Shown here in pieces: positions 43,139-52,286 of a DNA stretch of 64,000 nucleotides; within the stretch, counting starts at the first letter, position 1, and each line of letters starts with the position of its first letter. The notes under the pieces are model-generated. The model made no database searches, was not told the origin of the DNA, and worked only from the letters and a program-made list of their open reading frames with translations. Position numbers and translations under genes: made by a program. Origin of the DNA: WVYX01 sp039586815 (lineage in GTDB: Bacteria > Gemmatimonadota > Gemmatimonadetes > Gemmatimonadales > GWC2-71-9); assembly GCA_039586815.1 (NCBI GenBank), contig JBDHJR010000013.1, positions 194,264 to 258,263 of the forward strand, in the 5' to 3' direction.

Positions 43139-45576
43139 ATGACACAGCTACGAACCATCGCCGCCGGCGTCGTTCTCGCAACGCTCCTGTTCGTCGGCTT
43201 TCGCCCCGTGGGGCAGCTACCGGCGCTGGGACGCCTGCTCGATCCGTGGAGCGGAGTTTGGTCGGTGGCCACCACGGCCCACCTGCCGCGCTACGCGGAG
43301 GCGAACGTCACGGGTCTGGGCGACAGCGTGCTGGTGCTGTACGACGACAGAGCGGTACCCCACGTCTTCGCCGCCAGTACGGAAGATGCCGCACGGGCAC
43401 TGGGGTACGTAGTGGCGCGCGACCGGTTGTTCCAGCTCGACCTCCAGGCGCGCGCGCCGGCCGGGAGGCTCACCGAGCTGTTCGGGGCGCGGGCCCTCCC
43501 GCTCGATCGGGAGATGCGCCGCCTCGGCCTCCCGCAGAGCGCGGAGCGAGAGTTCGCCGAGCTCGACCCGGAGTCCGAGGCGTATCGCATGATGGTGGCG
43601 TACGGCGAGGGCGTGAACGCGTGGATCGAGGGGCTGGGGCGGCGCGGTCTTCCACTGGAGTACCATCTGCTGGCCGAGCGCCCGGCCCGGTGGGAGCCGG
43701 TCAACACGCTGTACCTGTTGCGTCGCATGGGTCACATGCTCGCCCACTCGAGCGACGAATTCCGCCGGGAGCGGGTAGCCGCGCTGGTGGGAGAGGCAGC
43801 GGCCGACGCGCTGTTGCCCGCCGTGAGCCCCATCCAGGAGCCGGTGCAGCCGGGGGCGGGCGATTACCCCCGAATCGACAGCACCCCGCTCCCGCCGCCC
43901 GCAGCGCCCGCCAGCAATCCCTCGCCGGTCGTGCGCGGCCCCCGCGAGCGCGAGCGCGCACACGCCAGCAACAACTGGGCGGTCGCGCCGGCTAAGAGCG
44001 CGACGGGGCGCGCGCTGCTCGAAGGAGACCCGCACCTGGAGCTCACATCGTGGTTCCCGACGCCATGGACGCATACGGCGTGACGTTTACGGGCAGCCCG
44101 GCGATCATCATCGGCTTCAATAGGGACGTGGCGTGGAGCTTCACCACCAACACGGCGGACGTGCTGGACTACTACGAGGAGGAGCTGGACGATCCCGAGC
44201 GGCCAGCTCGCTACCGTCTGGACGGCGAGTGGCGGCCGCTGGAGGCACGCGTGGAGCAGTACCTCGGTGAGCGGGGGGAGGTGATCGCGGCCGACACGCT
44301 GTACTACACCCACAGGGGACCGATAGAGTGGCGCGACGGCCGCGCACTCTCGCTGCGCTGGACGGTGCTCGAGGATCAGGGCACGATCGACGCCGTGTAT
44401 CGCGCGACGACCGCCCGGTCTGTGGACGAGTGGCTTGGCACCATGGAGGATTATCTGGCACCGTCCCAGACCGCCGTTGTGGGCGACCGAGCGGGCAACA
44501 TCGCAATCCGTTCGCTCGGCCGCATTCCGATCCGGCCCGGTGACGGGCGCGGCGACCGCGTGTTCGACGGCACGACGAGCGCCAGCGACTGGGTGGGGTG
44601 GTGGCCGTTGGAGCGCCAGCCCTTCGGTCGGAACCCGACGCAGGGCTACGTAGCCTCGGCCAATCAGCAACCCATCGACCCCGCCGAGGACGACGGCTAC
44701 CTCGGAGTGCACTGGTTCCCGCCGTGGCGTGCCATGCGCATCAACCGGCTGCTGCGCGAGCATCAGTCGGTCACGCCGCGCGAAATGCAGCTGTTCCAGA
44801 CGGATCCCGGGAGCGCGCGAGCGGATCTCTTCGTGCCCTGGTTCCTGGCGGCGTCCCGCAGGCTCACGCAGGCGGGGCGGGATCCCGAGGGGCTGGTGGC
44901 CGCGGCGGCGCTGCTGGCCGAATGGGACCGGCGCTATACGAGGGAGAACGTGCGCGCCGTGCTGTTCGAGTTGGCGATGGACGAGCTCGAGGATCGGACC
45001 TGGGACGAGCTGGTCCCCCCGCCCGAGGGCAATGACTCCGCTGCACGGCGTGCGGCGACGCCCATGGAGAGTGTGCTGTACCGGCTGTTGCACGAAGGAA
45101 ACAGCGCCTGGTGGGACGTGCGCGCCACCGCTGAGACGGTTGAGGACCGGGACCAGATCCTGGGGCAGAGCTTGGCGGCAGCGTTGCGGCGGGCCACCGA
45201 TCGGTTCGGCGACCCTGCGGGCGACGGCTGGCGCTGGGAGCGCATCCGCCACGCCAACATCTACCACCTGCTGCGGCTGCGCAGTCTCTCGGCTCTGGGC
45301 CTGCCGGTCCAGGGTGGGCCGTGGACGCTCAGCCCGTCCTCCGGCCGCGGCGTGTGGGGGGCGAGCTGGCGCCAGGTCGTGGAACTGGGACCCGAGGTCA
45401 CCGCTCAGGTGATCTACCCAGGCGGCCAGTCCGGTAACCCCGTGAGCCCACGCTACGACGACCGCATTGCCAAGTGGCAGGCCGGCCAGCTCGATAGCGC
45501 GCTCGTTCCGGCGACGCCGCAGGACCTACCGTCGCTGAGTGTGACCGCCACACTCGTACTCCGGCCAGGGAGGTGA
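43139..45576 (+). pseudogene. Penicillin acylase-family N-terminal-nucleophile hydrolase, broken by short internal deletion
   Basis: Two overlapping frames together make one acylase. Frame A runs from ATG 43139 (signal/anchor helix about 1-25) to the stop at 44083; it contains the spacer-peptide region and the nucleophile Ser in HASNNWAV (codon 43967-43969), then GDPHLELT. Frame B resumes at about 44047 (IVVPDAMDAYGVTFTG) and runs to 45576. In the family, DPHL is followed by a conserved stretch with P-x-x-W-Y before V-V-P; that stretch, about nine residues, is absent. Frame difference and missing residues both fit loss of about 28 nt at 44046/44047. Intact relatives cleave amides such as acyl-homoserine lactones or beta-lactams in the periplasm. 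As written the product is truncated inside the beta subunit and should be inactive. A genuine mutation or an assembly error are both possible. Confidence 0.85.
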
Positions 45577-45578
45577 CC

Positions 45579-45929
45579 ATGCGTGCGAGCTTGCGGGTGG
45601 GAATGCTGGCCCTGGCTTTCGCTCTCGCGACGGCGGTGTTCGGCTGGTGGGCCGTTCCGCTGCTGGGTGCCGTTTGGGGCGGCGTTGCCGCCTCCACCAG
45701 CCGACCTGCAGTCGCGGCGGGGACAGCCGCCGGCCTGGGGTGGATCCTATTGCTGGCGCTCACAGCGCTGCAGGGCCCCGTTTGGGTGCTTGCCCAGAAG
45801 GCGGGCGGCGTGCTGGCGCTGCCGGGATGGCTGTTTGCGGTGCTGACAGTGGGTTTTGCGGCGGCTCTGGCGGGGAGCGCCGCCGCAGCGGTATCGGGCG
45901 CACGCCGTGCCCGTAAGCTGTTGTCATAG
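45579..45929 (+). CDS. Small membrane protein, hypothetical
   Basis: 116 residues from ATG 45579, preceded by GGGAGG; an in-frame GTG six bases earlier overlaps the acylase stop. Four hydrophobic helices (about 5-20, 22-40, 43-65, 78-105) rich in Ala and Gly, and a basic C-terminal RRARK. No family recognised. Position directly behind the acylase frame suggests they were co-transcribed. Confidence 0.65.
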   Translation: MRASLRVGMLALAFALATAVFGWWAVPLLGAVWGGVAASTSRPAVAAGTAAGLGWILLLALTALQGPVWVLAQKAGGVLALPGWLFAVLTVGFAAALAGSAAAAVSGARRARKLLS

Positions 45930-46067
45930 AGCGATTTAAGGTGCCGCGCCGGCGCCATGGTCCAGTATGGACCGGCCTGCCCGGACCCCCGTCGAGAGCC
46001 CGCATATGTCGCGCAAATCGTTGTCCCAGCTTATATTTGCGCCATTCCTGTACCGGAGGATCAAGCA

Positions 46068-46811
46068 ATGAAGCGGGTGTTTGCGGTCTGTCTGCTGCTC
46101 AGCCTGGGCGCCGGAGCGGCGGCGCAGGCACAACTTGCCACCACCCCGATGTGGTTCTCGCCAGCATTCGGGAGCGGCGTTGGCGTATTCGCCACGTGGG
46201 GGATGGGGGTGAACGACGACGCGAAGTTCAGTGGCGCTGCCGACGCGAGCTCGCCGATGGCTTTCGGCGGCACCATCCACCTCGGCGTGTCAGCCTTCAA
46301 GGCCAACGTCACTGCCAACTACGTGGACACGAAGGTCGACGGGTTGGATAACGAGATGACCTACGGCGGCAACCTCGGTGTGGCCCTCTACCAGGGTGGA
46401 CCCGAGACCCCGGTCTATGTGGACATCATGGTGGGGTTCGGCTACGCCAAGTTCGGCGAGGGCGCGTTCGAGGAGAAGTACACGAACATCCCCGTCAGCA
46501 TCCCGCTCTCCTACGGCGCTCAGCTTTCGGGCGGGAGCACGATCGAGGTCTGGATGGCGCCGCGGGTGATCTTCTGGAGCTGGTCTGTCGGTGGTGGTGA
46601 GTCTACTTCCGACATCGGGTTCGGTGGTGGCCTGGGCCTCAACTACTACTCGGCGATGGGGCTGGGCGTTTACATCAACGGGGACTGGACCACGACGAAG
46701 TTCGGTGAGGGTACGGTGCCCAACCATCAGCCGATACGCCTTGGCGCCGGACTGGGGTGGAGATTCTCGGTTCCGAGCTTCTCCGCATCGAAGGGCCTGA
46801 TCGGCGGGTAA
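46068..46811 (+). CDS. Outer-membrane beta-barrel-like protein
   Basis: 247 residues from ATG 46068 (CGGAGGA eight bases upstream). Signal peptide residues 1-20 (ends AAAQAQ). Glycine-rich amphipathic strands (VGVFATWGMGVNDD, GYAKFGEG, IGFGGGLGLNYYS, LGLGVYINGDW) suggest a barrel of about 10-12 strands. The upstream region has a TATATT box at 46032-46037, a good -10 in this GC-rich DNA, without an obvious -35. A GC hairpin ends the transcript. Function unknown. Confidence 0.78.
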   Translation: MKRVFAVCLLLSLGAGAAAQAQLATTPMWFSPAFGSGVGVFATWGMGVNDDAKFSGAADASSPMAFGGTIHLGVSAFKANVTANYVDTKVDGLDNEMTYGGNLGVALYQGGPETPVYVDIMVGFGYAKFGEGAFEEKYTNIPVSIPLSYGAQLSGGSTIEVWMAPRVIFWSWSVGGGESTSDIGFGGGLGLNYYSAMGLGVYINGDWTTTKFGEGTVPNHQPIRLGAGLGWRFSVPSFSASKGLIGG

Positions 46812-46857
46812 TCGTCGCCGGCGTGTAGCCGCAGGCGAACTACAATCGATTACGTAG

Positions 46858-46890
46858 CGGGGCGTTCCGGCCTATGGCCGGGGCGCCCCG
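46858..46890 (+). terminator. Terminator after barrel gene
   Basis: Outer stem CGGGGCG / CGCCCCG and inner stem CCGGCC / GGCCGG around a TAT loop, followed by TTGTGT; 47 nt after the stop. Confidence 0.75.
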
Positions 46891-46955
46891 TTGTGTCTAG
46901 CCCAGCCCATGTCGCATATTCCGCTGGGTTCAGCACCCGAATGGAGGGCCAACCC

Positions 46956-47321
46956 GTGGAGCGCACTAGGTTCGTCGAGCACGAGGGACAGCAGCTTCTC
47001 TTCGTCGATTTCGCGGGTCTCGCCGACAAGGCCGACGCGCTGGATGCGATTGCCCAGTCCCGCGCATTCGTTGCGCAGCAGCCCGAGGGATCGCTTCTCA
47101 CGCTCACCGACGTGACGGACATGGAGTTCGACGAGGAGGTGGCGACGGCCCTGTGGGAGCTGCTGCGCCACAACAAGAAACACGTGCGCGCCGGCGCCGT
47201 TGTGGGACTGTCCGGTGAGCGGCAGCAAATCCTCTACGATCTCCTGACCCACCAGGCGCGCCGCGACCTACCGGTCTTCGAGACCGCGGAGGAAGCGAAG
47301 GCCTGGTTGCTGGGGAGGTAG
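46956..47321 (+). CDS. STAS/SpoIIAA-like small cytoplasmic protein
   Basis: 121 residues if GTG 46956 is used, which has GGAGGG seven bases upstream; longer in-frame starts at 46893 and 46941 would lie in or next to the terminator. Alternating strands and helices (LLFVDFAGLADKADALDAI, GSLLTLTDVTDMEFDEEV, VRAGAVVGLSGERQ) fit the SpoIIAA-like/STAS fold seen in many small soluble proteins. No conserved phosphorylatable Ser/Thr can be assigned with confidence. It is 1 nt from the DinB gene, so the two form one unit. Confidence 0.65.
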   Translation: MERTRFVEHEGQQLLFVDFAGLADKADALDAIAQSRAFVAQQPEGSLLTLTDVTDMEFDEEVATALWELLRHNKKHVRAGAVVGLSGERQQILYDLLTHQARRDLPVFETAEEAKAWLLGR

Positions 47322-47322
47322 C

Positions 47323-47838
47323 ATGACGGCGGCAAGCTCGTTCCTGGAAGAGAGCCTCGGTGCCTGGCGGCACGCCCGCGAGGGGATCGTAGAGGAGGTG
47401 CGCAACTTACCGGCGGATCAATTCGACTTTCGGCCTACGCCGGATGTGAAGAGCGTGCTGGAGTTGGTGCAGCACATCCTCGAGGTCTCGCTGATGATGA
47501 CTGGGGAGCTCACCCGCACCGACACCAACTTCCGTCGCGCCCCGTGGCCCGAGCTGCTGGCGATGTACGCCAAGCCCGCCTACGAGGCCACGACCAAGCA
47601 GGAGTTGCTCGAGCTGCTCGAGAGTCAGATGACGGAGGCCGAGGATGCCTTCCGGGCCTGTGGCGAGCTCGAGATGCGGGAGTTCATCGACAACTTCGAC
47701 GGCTCACGCGGCACCAAGATGCAATGGCTGCACCACGGCATCGCGCAGGAGATGTACCATCGAGGACAACTGACGCTTTACGCCCGGCTACTGGGATTGG
47801 AGCCGGCGCTGACGCAACGTATTCGCAAGGGAAGCTAA
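47323..47838 (+). CDS. DinB-family metal-dependent protein
   Basis: 171 residues with four-helix-bundle character. The family metal site is visible as His in LVQHILEV (residue 51) and the pair in HHGIAQEMYHRGQL (about residues 132-145). Members bind a divalent metal and include thiol-transferases (bacillithiol or mycothiol class) and proteins of unknown function. GGGGAGG precedes the ATG. Followed 18 nt later by an exported protein gene. Confidence 0.85.
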   Translation: MTAASSFLEESLGAWRHAREGIVEEVRNLPADQFDFRPTPDVKSVLELVQHILEVSLMMTGELTRTDTNFRRAPWPELLAMYAKPAYEATTKQELLELLESQMTEAEDAFRACGELEMREFIDNFDGSRGTKMQWLHHGIAQEMYHRGQLTLYARLLGLEPALTQRIRKGS

Positions 47839-47856
47839 GCACCGAGGAGGTAGTCC

Positions 47857-48819
47857 ATGAAGCGCGCAGGGTTCGCTGTAGGACTGGCAATGTTCGTGAT
47901 GCTCCTGCCGGGAAAGGCCGGTGCCCAGGAGTTCACTGTCAGCGGGACCGTGATAAACAAGGAGACCGGCGAGCCGTTGCAGTACGCAGTGGTCGGCATC
48001 GCGGAGCTCCGGGTCTGGGATCTCACCAACGAAGAGGGTGCGTTCACGCTCGAGGGCGTGACGCCGGGCACGTTCCGCTTCATTGCGAACCGCCGCGGCT
48101 ACTTCCTGACCGACCTTCACCTGCGACTGGACGGCCCGACTGAGTTCGAGGTACAGCTCACGCCTGAGGATCCCGATGAGCCCGTCCTGTCCGGCGCGCT
48201 CACGGGCGTCATTCGGGATCAGGTATCCGGGGAGCCCGTTGACGGTGTGGAGATTACGGTGGAGCCCACGGAGCAGCAGGCAACTACCGACCGCGAGGGC
48301 CGCTTCGAGATCCGCGACATCTCCTCTGGTGCGCTGCGCCTCACCTTCCGGCGCGTTGGGTACCAGGCGCGCGTGGATACGGCGGTGGCGTTTCCGGGCG
48401 TGAACCTCCACGTCGAGCTGACCATGTCCGCCCAGGCCATTCAGCTCGATCCCGTGGTCGTGACCGCGAGACCCGCGTATCTGGAGGCGAACGGGTTCTT
48501 TCGCCGGGCCAGGATCCGCAGAGGATCTCAGTGGGGTCCCGAGGAGGTCGAGCGGCTGGGCTACCCCGACTTCACCCGCATGTTCGTCATCGCCGGCACC
48601 CGAGTCGTGCGAGGACGAATGGGACAACAGGTGCTGATCAATACCCGCGACGACAACTGTGAGTTCACTGTGTGGATCGACGGCGCGCCGGTGCCGGGCA
48701 TCGGCCTGGACGAGATCAGCGCGGCGTGGGTCGAGGCCGTCGAGGTGTACCGCGGGATGGAGACGCCGCCCGAATTCTCGGATCGCTGCGGCGTGATATT
48801 GGTATGGTCTAAGCAGTAG
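47857..48819 (+). CDS. Exported protein with two carboxypeptidase-regulatory-like domains and a TonB-plug-like tail
   Basis: 320 residues from ATG 47857 (GAGGAGG upstream). Signal peptide residues 1-23 (ends AGAQ). Two consecutive carboxypeptidase-regulatory-like sandwiches (about 25-105 and 110-190; motifs SGTVINKETGEPL and TGVIRDQVSGEPV) are followed by VVVTARPAYLEANGFFRR and a segment resembling a TonB-dependent receptor plug (INTRDDNCEFTVWIDGAPVPG). No barrel follows, so this is a plug without a receptor, a layout common in this phylum. A pair of cysteines (C266, C309 approximately) may form a disulphide. Confidence 0.82.
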   Translation: MKRAGFAVGLAMFVMLLPGKAGAQEFTVSGTVINKETGEPLQYAVVGIAELRVWDLTNEEGAFTLEGVTPGTFRFIANRRGYFLTDLHLRLDGPTEFEVQLTPEDPDEPVLSGALTGVIRDQVSGEPVDGVEITVEPTEQQATTDREGRFEIRDISSGALRLTFRRVGYQARVDTAVAFPGVNLHVELTMSAQAIQLDPVVVTARPAYLEANGFFRRARIRRGSQWGPEEVERLGYPDFTRMFVIAGTRVVRGRMGQQVLINTRDDNCEFTVWIDGAPVPGIGLDEISAAWVEAVEVYRGMETPPEFSDRCGVILVWSKQ

Positions 48820-48849
48820 GGGAACGCTGCGACGTGCTGACACGCGGAG

Positions 48850-48876
48850 GCGGCGTGGGACGCGGTCCCACGCCGC
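48850..48876. terminator. Terminator between convergent genes
   Basis: Stem GCGGCGTGGGA / TCCCACGCCGC (11 bp, perfect), 5-nt loop, followed by TTCTGT on the plus strand. Confidence 0.8.
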
Positions 48877-48889
48877 TTCTGTCACCGTG

Positions 48890-50302
48890 TTACCACGCCC
48901 AGAAGACGCCGACCCGCAGCTGGCCGGCCAATCCACCTCCGTTCACCGCCGCTGGCTCTTGGTCACTGTGCTCGGTCTTGCCGTATACCGGTAGGTCACC
49001 TGCCAGGAACAGATGGAGCGAGCCGGATGCCAGTGGGAGCCGCTTGGTGAGCTCACCGCCTACCAGGACCACCGGACGGACCGCCGCCGCCGAGGAATCG
49101 TCCTCCGCCCTCCCCAGCCCGAGGCCCGTGACGAGCCAATCCCGCCGCGAGGTGTCGAGCTCGTAGCGGCCGACATTGACGGCCCATGCGATGCCGTCTG
49201 GGCTGCTCTTCGTGCCCGCGCGCTGCAGGCGGAACCACAGCACGCTTCCACCGAGGCTCCCGCGATACCGGAACGCCGTGGCCCCGAGCTGTTCCCACAA
49301 CTCGACGTGAGGCCAGGTCTCGAGCCGCACCGATGCGGCACTCTCCAGGCTCTCCCACCCGGCGTATAGGGACCAGTGGTTCGATGCGGTCTCATACCAC
49401 CCGTACCCCATCCACTGTCGAAAATCGAGCCGTCCGTAATAGAGCTCCCCTGCCTTTTGGCCGGTGCGCATGAGCGGTGCGCCGAGGTCGGTCTTCTGCC
49501 ATGCCCGCCGGATACCCAGCCCGGCCCGCTGGTGCAGTGCGATCGCAAGACTCACATGAGCGACCTCGTTGGTGCCGTCGGGGGAAATCGTGAGGAAGGC
49601 GTCGCCCTCGACAGCCTGGCTCATCGCCTCGCTGCGCTCATAGGCAGCCTGCACAGACGGCTGGACGGCACCCAGGGGAATCGAGAGCGACACTTCCGCT
49701 CTGGTACCGTTGACCACGTGTTCGCCGGCAATGTCGGTCGCTCTGTCGGTCGGCACCGTGAGCAGCAGGGTTCGAGCGTTGGAGTGCCAACCGGATAGCC
49801 GAATCGAGTGGTACGGGGATCGGTTCTGCAGCACCAATCCTGCGCCGGGACCGCGGTCCAGCGTCGCCACTCCGAGCAGCGATACGTCGCCGACGATCGT
49901 CTCCGGCCACGCCAGCTCCAAACCGATGTCGGCCCCCGGTGACGCCTGAGTCTGCAGCAGAGGATCGTCCTCGCTGCGCACGCTGCGTCCGTCATGTGTG
50001 ATGCCCGCGTGAAGTGCATGCCGGCTGGTCCCCAACTGCTGCCTTCCCCGGACCGTCGCGTAGTGCTGCCCCAGGCTCGCCGCTCTGCCCAGCGACATGA
50101 ACTCCACCCGGGAACCGACCAGAACGCGATATGGTTGGCTGTCCGCCAGGGTTGCCGGCACGCGGAGGTTCATCCACTGGGGACGCCAGCCCTGCGTCAC
50201 GAAGTCTGCGACCCAGCGCTCGAGCAGGCTGCCCTGAGCGCTGAGCGGTTCCGCGCACAGAACCGACAGCAAGACGACGATGTGGCGCGGTCTAGGGATC
50301 AT
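48890..50302 (-). CDS. Exported outer-membrane beta-barrel-like protein
   Basis: 470 residues from ATG 50302, which begins inside the 3' end of the upstream lipoprotein gene (11-nt overlap), indicating coupled translation. Signal peptide residues 1-23 (ends PLSAQ). The rest alternates amphipathic strands (GDVSLLGVATLDRGPGAGLVL shortened here; SIRLSGWHSNARTLLL; GLGIRRAWQKTD) and ends in aromatic residues (RVGVFWAW). Size suggests a 16- to 20-stranded barrel. Family not recognised. It may receive or display the product of the upstream lipoprotein. Confidence 0.78.
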   Translation of the reverse strand: MIPRPRHIVVLLSVLCAEPLSAQGSLLERWVADFVTQGWRPQWMNLRVPATLADSQPYRVLVGSRVEFMSLGRAASLGQHYATVRGRQQLGTSRHALHAGITHDGRSVRSEDDPLLQTQASPGADIGLELAWPETIVGDVSLLGVATLDRGPGAGLVLQNRSPYHSIRLSGWHSNARTLLLTVPTDRATDIAGEHVVNGTRAEVSLSIPLGAVQPSVQAAYERSEAMSQAVEGDAFLTISPDGTNEVAHVSLAIALHQRAGLGIRRAWQKTDLGAPLMRTGQKAGELYYGRLDFRQWMGYGWYETASNHWSLYAGWESLESAASVRLETWPHVELWEQLGATAFRYRGSLGGSVLWFRLQRAGTKSSPDGIAWAVNVGRYELDTSRRDWLVTGLGLGRAEDDSSAAAVRPVVLVGGELTKRLPLASGSLHLFLAGDLPVYGKTEHSDQEPAAVNGGGLAGQLRVGVFWAW

Positions 50303-52022
50303 CCTTCTCGAATACCCAGTCGCCGCCGAGGTGCGTAAACGTGATCGGGAACCCACCGTTCCCCGAACGCACGTCCGTCATCGTGGCGGTGATTGTCACA
50401 GGGGTCCCCAAGTCGTCCTCGAGGGTGAGCACTACGTCGATGACTGTCGGGCTCTGGTAGCTCGCCGTGTACGGACCCCAGTAGAAGGTGTAGTCGAAGA
50501 CGTCTGGGAATCCATCCAGATTGGTGTCTTCGGCGGTCTCGATCGACAGGTACGCCCACTCATAGAAGTCGAGGTAAGCGTTCAGCACGTTGGCGGTAGC
50601 GAGCTGGCACCCCATTTGTTGTGTGCCACACTCGACATCGTCGATCGTGAGCAGGCGATAATATCCTGTGAGCGGCGTCCCGATCTCCCAGAACACCGAG
50701 CTGATGTCGAACGCGTCGGTCACGTCGCTCGTGGTGGTCATGTTGGGGAAGATCCCGTTGAAGCTCGGGTCCGGGAGCGTCCAGTCGTCGAACATGAGCG
50801 CGCGCCAGCGGAACGTGCCTTCGACCACTTCGTAGGTTGGCAGCAGTGCCTTGAGGTCGGTGATGGGATCGAGGAAGAACCGGGACACGTCCACCCTGAC
50901 CGTCACTTCTCCGTGCCCGAAGTCCTCGGTGACGTCGTACGGTCCCTCGAGCGCACCCTCGATGTCTGCCAGTACGTCGCGTGCGTCTTGTATGTCCTGC
51001 GCGGAGATGCCGTCGTTGGGATCCCGCTTGATGATGTCGTTGCTCTGGTCGTCGGTCTCGTCTTCGAGGAAGTCGAGGCCGTCGTTCAGCAGGTCCAGGG
51101 TGCGAAGCAGCCGCTGGTGTGCGTCGGCGAGAAGCGTACCGCCGGTCGACTGCAGCGTTCCGAACGTGGAGCCGGGCTGCAAGGCGGCCGCGAATCCGTC
51201 AGCGCCGTACGGGCTGGGCGCCAGCACGTAGGCGAGCGCTACGTCGCTGGTGGCGAGCGCGACCTCCAGGGCGGCGCGCAGCGCGTAGACCTCCGTCAGA
51301 TCCAACTCCAGGGTGTCGGCCTCGCCGGGATTCTCACCCTGCATGCGTTCCGTGAGCAGGAACACGAAGCCCGGGCTGTCCACGGTGTTGAGCACGCCGA
51401 GGGCCTCCAGCAGCACCGGGACTATTTCGTCCCGCAGTAAGTCTTGGTGATCCTCGGGGCTGGGCGGGTAAGCGCCGTGGGTGGCCGCGGTCGGCAGCAG
51501 AGTTCCTGGCAGATCACTTACTCGTGTGGCCCGGCGCAGCGAAATGCCGGAGAGGTCCAAGGGAAGGGATGCTCTCCCCCAGAAGAAGGGCGTGGCGGCG
51601 GCGAGCATAGCGTGGCCCGTTAGATCATCGAGGCTGTGGGTCTCGAGCCACGTTTCCCACTCCTCGGCGATCGCTCGCAGCTCCGGGTTGTCCTCCAGCA
51701 CGAATACAGTGGTCATCGCGAGCCCGAAGGCCGCCACCTCGTTGGCCGGGTCCTCTGCGACCGCTTGCTCGAACAGAGCCCGGGCCGGCTCGAAGCTGAG
51801 CGCGTCGAGATCGGCGACATCGTCGAGGTTGTTGAGTACCGCGAAGAGCGCTACCTCCAGGACCTCGATGGCCTGCTCGGTCAGCGTTGGGGGCGTGTCG
51901 TCGTCACCCTGAACGCCCGGCCCGGGGCTGGTGATGACTTCGGAACAAGCTGCCGCGGCGAACAGTAGGGCCGCGGTTACGATCAGGGGGCGCCAGCGTG
52001 TGTGGGTGTGGACGGTCGGCAT
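50292..52022 (-). CDS. Large helical/beta lipoprotein of unknown function
   Basis: 576 residues from ATG 52022. Lipoprotein signal with lipobox AAAC (about residue 26, FAAAACSEV). Residues about 45-330 are mainly helical with TPR-like segments (FEPARALFEQAVAEDPANEVAAFG); about 340-576 are beta-rich, with an acidic Ca2+-loop-like phrase (DTNLDGFPDVFDYTF) and two cysteines (VECGTQQMGC). Not matched to a named family. GAGAGGG lies before the start. Stop overlaps the start of the barrel gene at 50302. Divergent from the aspartoacylase-like gene across 264 nt, where I see only the short direct repeat CGTCAAG (twice, around 52200) and no clear promoter. Confidence 0.8.
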   Translation of the reverse strand: MPTVHTHTRWRPLIVTAALLFAAAACSEVITSPGPGVQGDDDTPPTLTEQAIEVLEVALFAVLNNLDDVADLDALSFEPARALFEQAVAEDPANEVAAFGLAMTTVFVLEDNPELRAIAEEWETWLETHSLDDLTGHAMLAAATPFFWGRASLPLDLSGISLRRATRVSDLPGTLLPTAATHGAYPPSPEDHQDLLRDEIVPVLLEALGVLNTVDSPGFVFLLTERMQGENPGEADTLELDLTEVYALRAALEVALATSDVALAYVLAPSPYGADGFAAALQPGSTFGTLQSTGGTLLADAHQRLLRTLDLLNDGLDFLEDETDDQSNDIIKRDPNDGISAQDIQDARDVLADIEGALEGPYDVTEDFGHGEVTVRVDVSRFFLDPITDLKALLPTYEVVEGTFRWRALMFDDWTLPDPSFNGIFPNMTTTSDVTDAFDISSVFWEIGTPLTGYYRLLTIDDVECGTQQMGCQLATANVLNAYLDFYEWAYLSIETAEDTNLDGFPDVFDYTFYWGPYTASYQSPTVIDVVLTLEDDLGTPVTITATMTDVRSGNGGFPITFTHLGGDWVFEKDDP

Positions 52023-52286
52023 GAGTGTACCCTCTCCAGCAGTCGGGTCCGGCTGTGCAGCAAGAGCCGCATTCACCAATCTCCGGTGTTCCTTAATCCC
52101 GGCAAGGGGAAAAACAGACACTTGTTCTCGGCTTTAGGCGCTGTGCCTCGGTGCCATTGGCTACGCAGCCCCGCCGCGATGCGGTTACTTCGCCCCCGTC
52201 CGTCAAGAGAGCGTCAAGCGTGATTGGCTCGCGCTAAGCGTGCTCGTGGAGCAGGTTTGTACCGGCATCAACCTCCGGAGGGACAA

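Noticed and set aside
52190..52225. Repeated CGTCAAG as a regulator site
   Set aside because: Two 7-nt copies 11 nt apart are within chance for this GC content, and no promoter elements are placed accordingly.
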